Assembly (NCBI GenBank): GCA_016782225.1
Contig: JADDOW010000065.1
Location: 1 to 34,157 of the forward strand
Source of the DNA: Nitrososphaeraceae archaeon
GTDB taxonomy: Archaea > Thermoproteota > Nitrososphaeria > Nitrososphaerales > Nitrososphaeraceae
Direction of reading: 5' to 3'
DNA length: 34,157 nt
The notes beneath the pieces were generated by a model. The model searched no databases. It was not told the origin of the DNA and saw only the letters and a list, made by a program, of their open reading frames with translations. The position numbers and the translations under genes are program-made. This document shows positions 33,602 to 34,157 of this stretch, piece after piece. How positions within the stretch are numbered: the stretch's first letter is position 1; each line of letters starts with the position of its first letter.

Positions 33602-34157
33602 GTGAAAATCCGTTTAATTTTCAGTATGTTGATTGTTCTCTTAACTTTTATTATACTGAATAACTTGAATCATTTGAACTCCTTCGGCATTTCAGATCCC
33701 TCTTTCAACGTAAAAATTATACATCCATACAAAAACGATACCCTAAGCAACAAAGAAAATATTTTGGTAAAGGGGATCTCATCTTATGATTCTAGTCAGG
33801 AATGCTCTGTTTCACTTATAGTAAATAATAAAAAACCCTACTTTTTAGTTACGCCTAAAGGGAATAATGGGACCAGTGACTTTACGCAATGGGAATTTGT
33901 CATAGATAAAAACTCTTCAAAACACAAGCTGAATCAAGACGGTGTTAATAAAATAACTGCAAAGAATTATTGTTTGAAAAATTTATCCTCTACGTTTTAT
34001 AGCATCTTTTTCAATCTATCCTCAACAATTGATAGTTTTAAACAGGTTAATGTCGGAGAAAATGCGATTACTTCTGTAAGCGCCACTTCTGCCGCTCCAT
34101 CAAACGCCACTTCTGCCGCTCCATCAAACGCCACTTCTGCCGCTCCATCAAACGCCA
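33602..34157 (+). CDS. Secreted or anchored protein with octapeptide repeats, 3' end cut by window
   Basis: Partial gene, open to the window end (185 codons visible). The GTG start at 33602 gives a basic n-region (MKIRLIFS) before a hydrophobic core (MLIVLLTFIIL), a better signal peptide than the ATG at 33626. A stop two codons upstream of the GTG limits the start. Residues about 35-150 look like an extracellular beta-sandwich (VKIIHPYKNDTLSNKE, ILVKGISSYDSSQECSVSLIV), similar to thaumarchaeal surface proteins with Ig-like modules. Then repeats of Ala-Thr-Ser-Ala-Ala-Pro-Ser-Asn begin, suited to O-glycosylated linkers. The rest of the protein is not visible, so its function cannot be stated. 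Confidence 0.75.
   Translation, partial: MKIRLIFSMLIVLLTFIILNNLNHLNSFGISDPSFNVKIIHPYKNDTLSNKENILVKGISSYDSSQECSVSLIVNNKKPYFLVTPKGNNGTSDFTQWEFVIDKNSSKHKLNQDGVNKITAKNYCLKNLSSTFYSIFFNLSSTIDSFKQVNVGENAITSVSATSAAPSNATSAAPSNATSAAPSNA
34082..34157 (+). repeat. 24-bp tandem repeats, at least three copies
   Basis: Three exact 24-bp units (34082-34105, 34106-34129, 34130-34153) and the first four bases of a fourth at the window end. Each encodes ATSAAPSN in frame. The perfect identity at DNA level suggests recent expansion by slippage or recombination. The GC-richer repeat contrasts with the AT-rich surroundings. Confidence 0.93.

Noticed and set aside
34082-34157. CRISPR-like tandem repeats
   Set aside because: The 24-bp units abut without spacers and stay in frame within a coding region, so this is a protein repeat.

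Overview
The window is AT-rich archaeal DNA and most likely comes from a member of the Nitrososphaeria (Thaumarchaeota, an ammonia-oxidiser-type genome). That placement is an inference from gene content. Archaeal markers are TFB, archaeal DnaG, ribosomal protein L40e, diphthine synthase, CTP-dependent riboflavin kinase, the bifunctional fructose-bisphosphate aldolase/phosphatase, the LysW-carrier lysine/arginine pathway, intron-containing tRNAs and a C/D box guide RNA. Many genes appear to start at TTG. Genes are densely packed, often with 4-14 nt overlaps, broken by a few AT-rich gaps of 0.5-1 kb.

Layout. 1-5.4 kb: a D-2-hydroxyacid dehydrogenase, then a co-directional set (AAA+ ATPase, degenerate CysRS/MshC-like protein, tandem-GNAT protein, HemB-like protein) that looks like an undescribed biosynthetic cluster, then a small membrane protein. 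5.5-6.7 kb: tRNA-Tyr with two introns, one in the T-loop, and a previously unmarked C/D box sRNA whose D-box guide matches the anticodon loop expected of elongator tRNA-Met. 6.7-10.7 kb: FAD synthase-like and riboflavin kinase genes, each with an N-terminal winged helix and meeting tail to tail, then DnaG, a mini-TOPRIM protein, a zinc-ribbon membrane protein and an unknown. 11.5-16.7 kb: L40e, a radical SAM protein resembling GDGT ring synthases, an HTH regulator with a cobalamin-domain-like sensor, tpiA-fbp (gluconeogenesis) and a small winged-helix protein.

16.8-26.0 kb holds the amino-acid block argG-argX-argC/lysY-argB/lysZ-argD/lysJ-lrp/lysM, then a 33-bp palindrome and promoter, then lysS (homocitrate synthase)-lysW-lysX-lysK. 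Together these encode lysine synthesis from 2-oxoglutarate through alpha-aminoadipate and ornithine synthesis from glutamate, both on the LysW carrier, plus the citrulline-to-argininosuccinate step. The LysW here ends in Gln, not the Glu expected as the attachment residue.

26.1-34.2 kb: a diphthine synthase-DUF357 fusion, a KaiC/RadA-like ATPase with an Asn-Ser repeat, a PPP-family phosphatase, TFB, an egghead-like membrane glycosyltransferase, tRNA-Leu(CAA) with a 15-nt intron, a single-OB-fold protein, an empty AT-rich stretch, and a secreted protein cut by the window end inside 24-bp tandem repeats.
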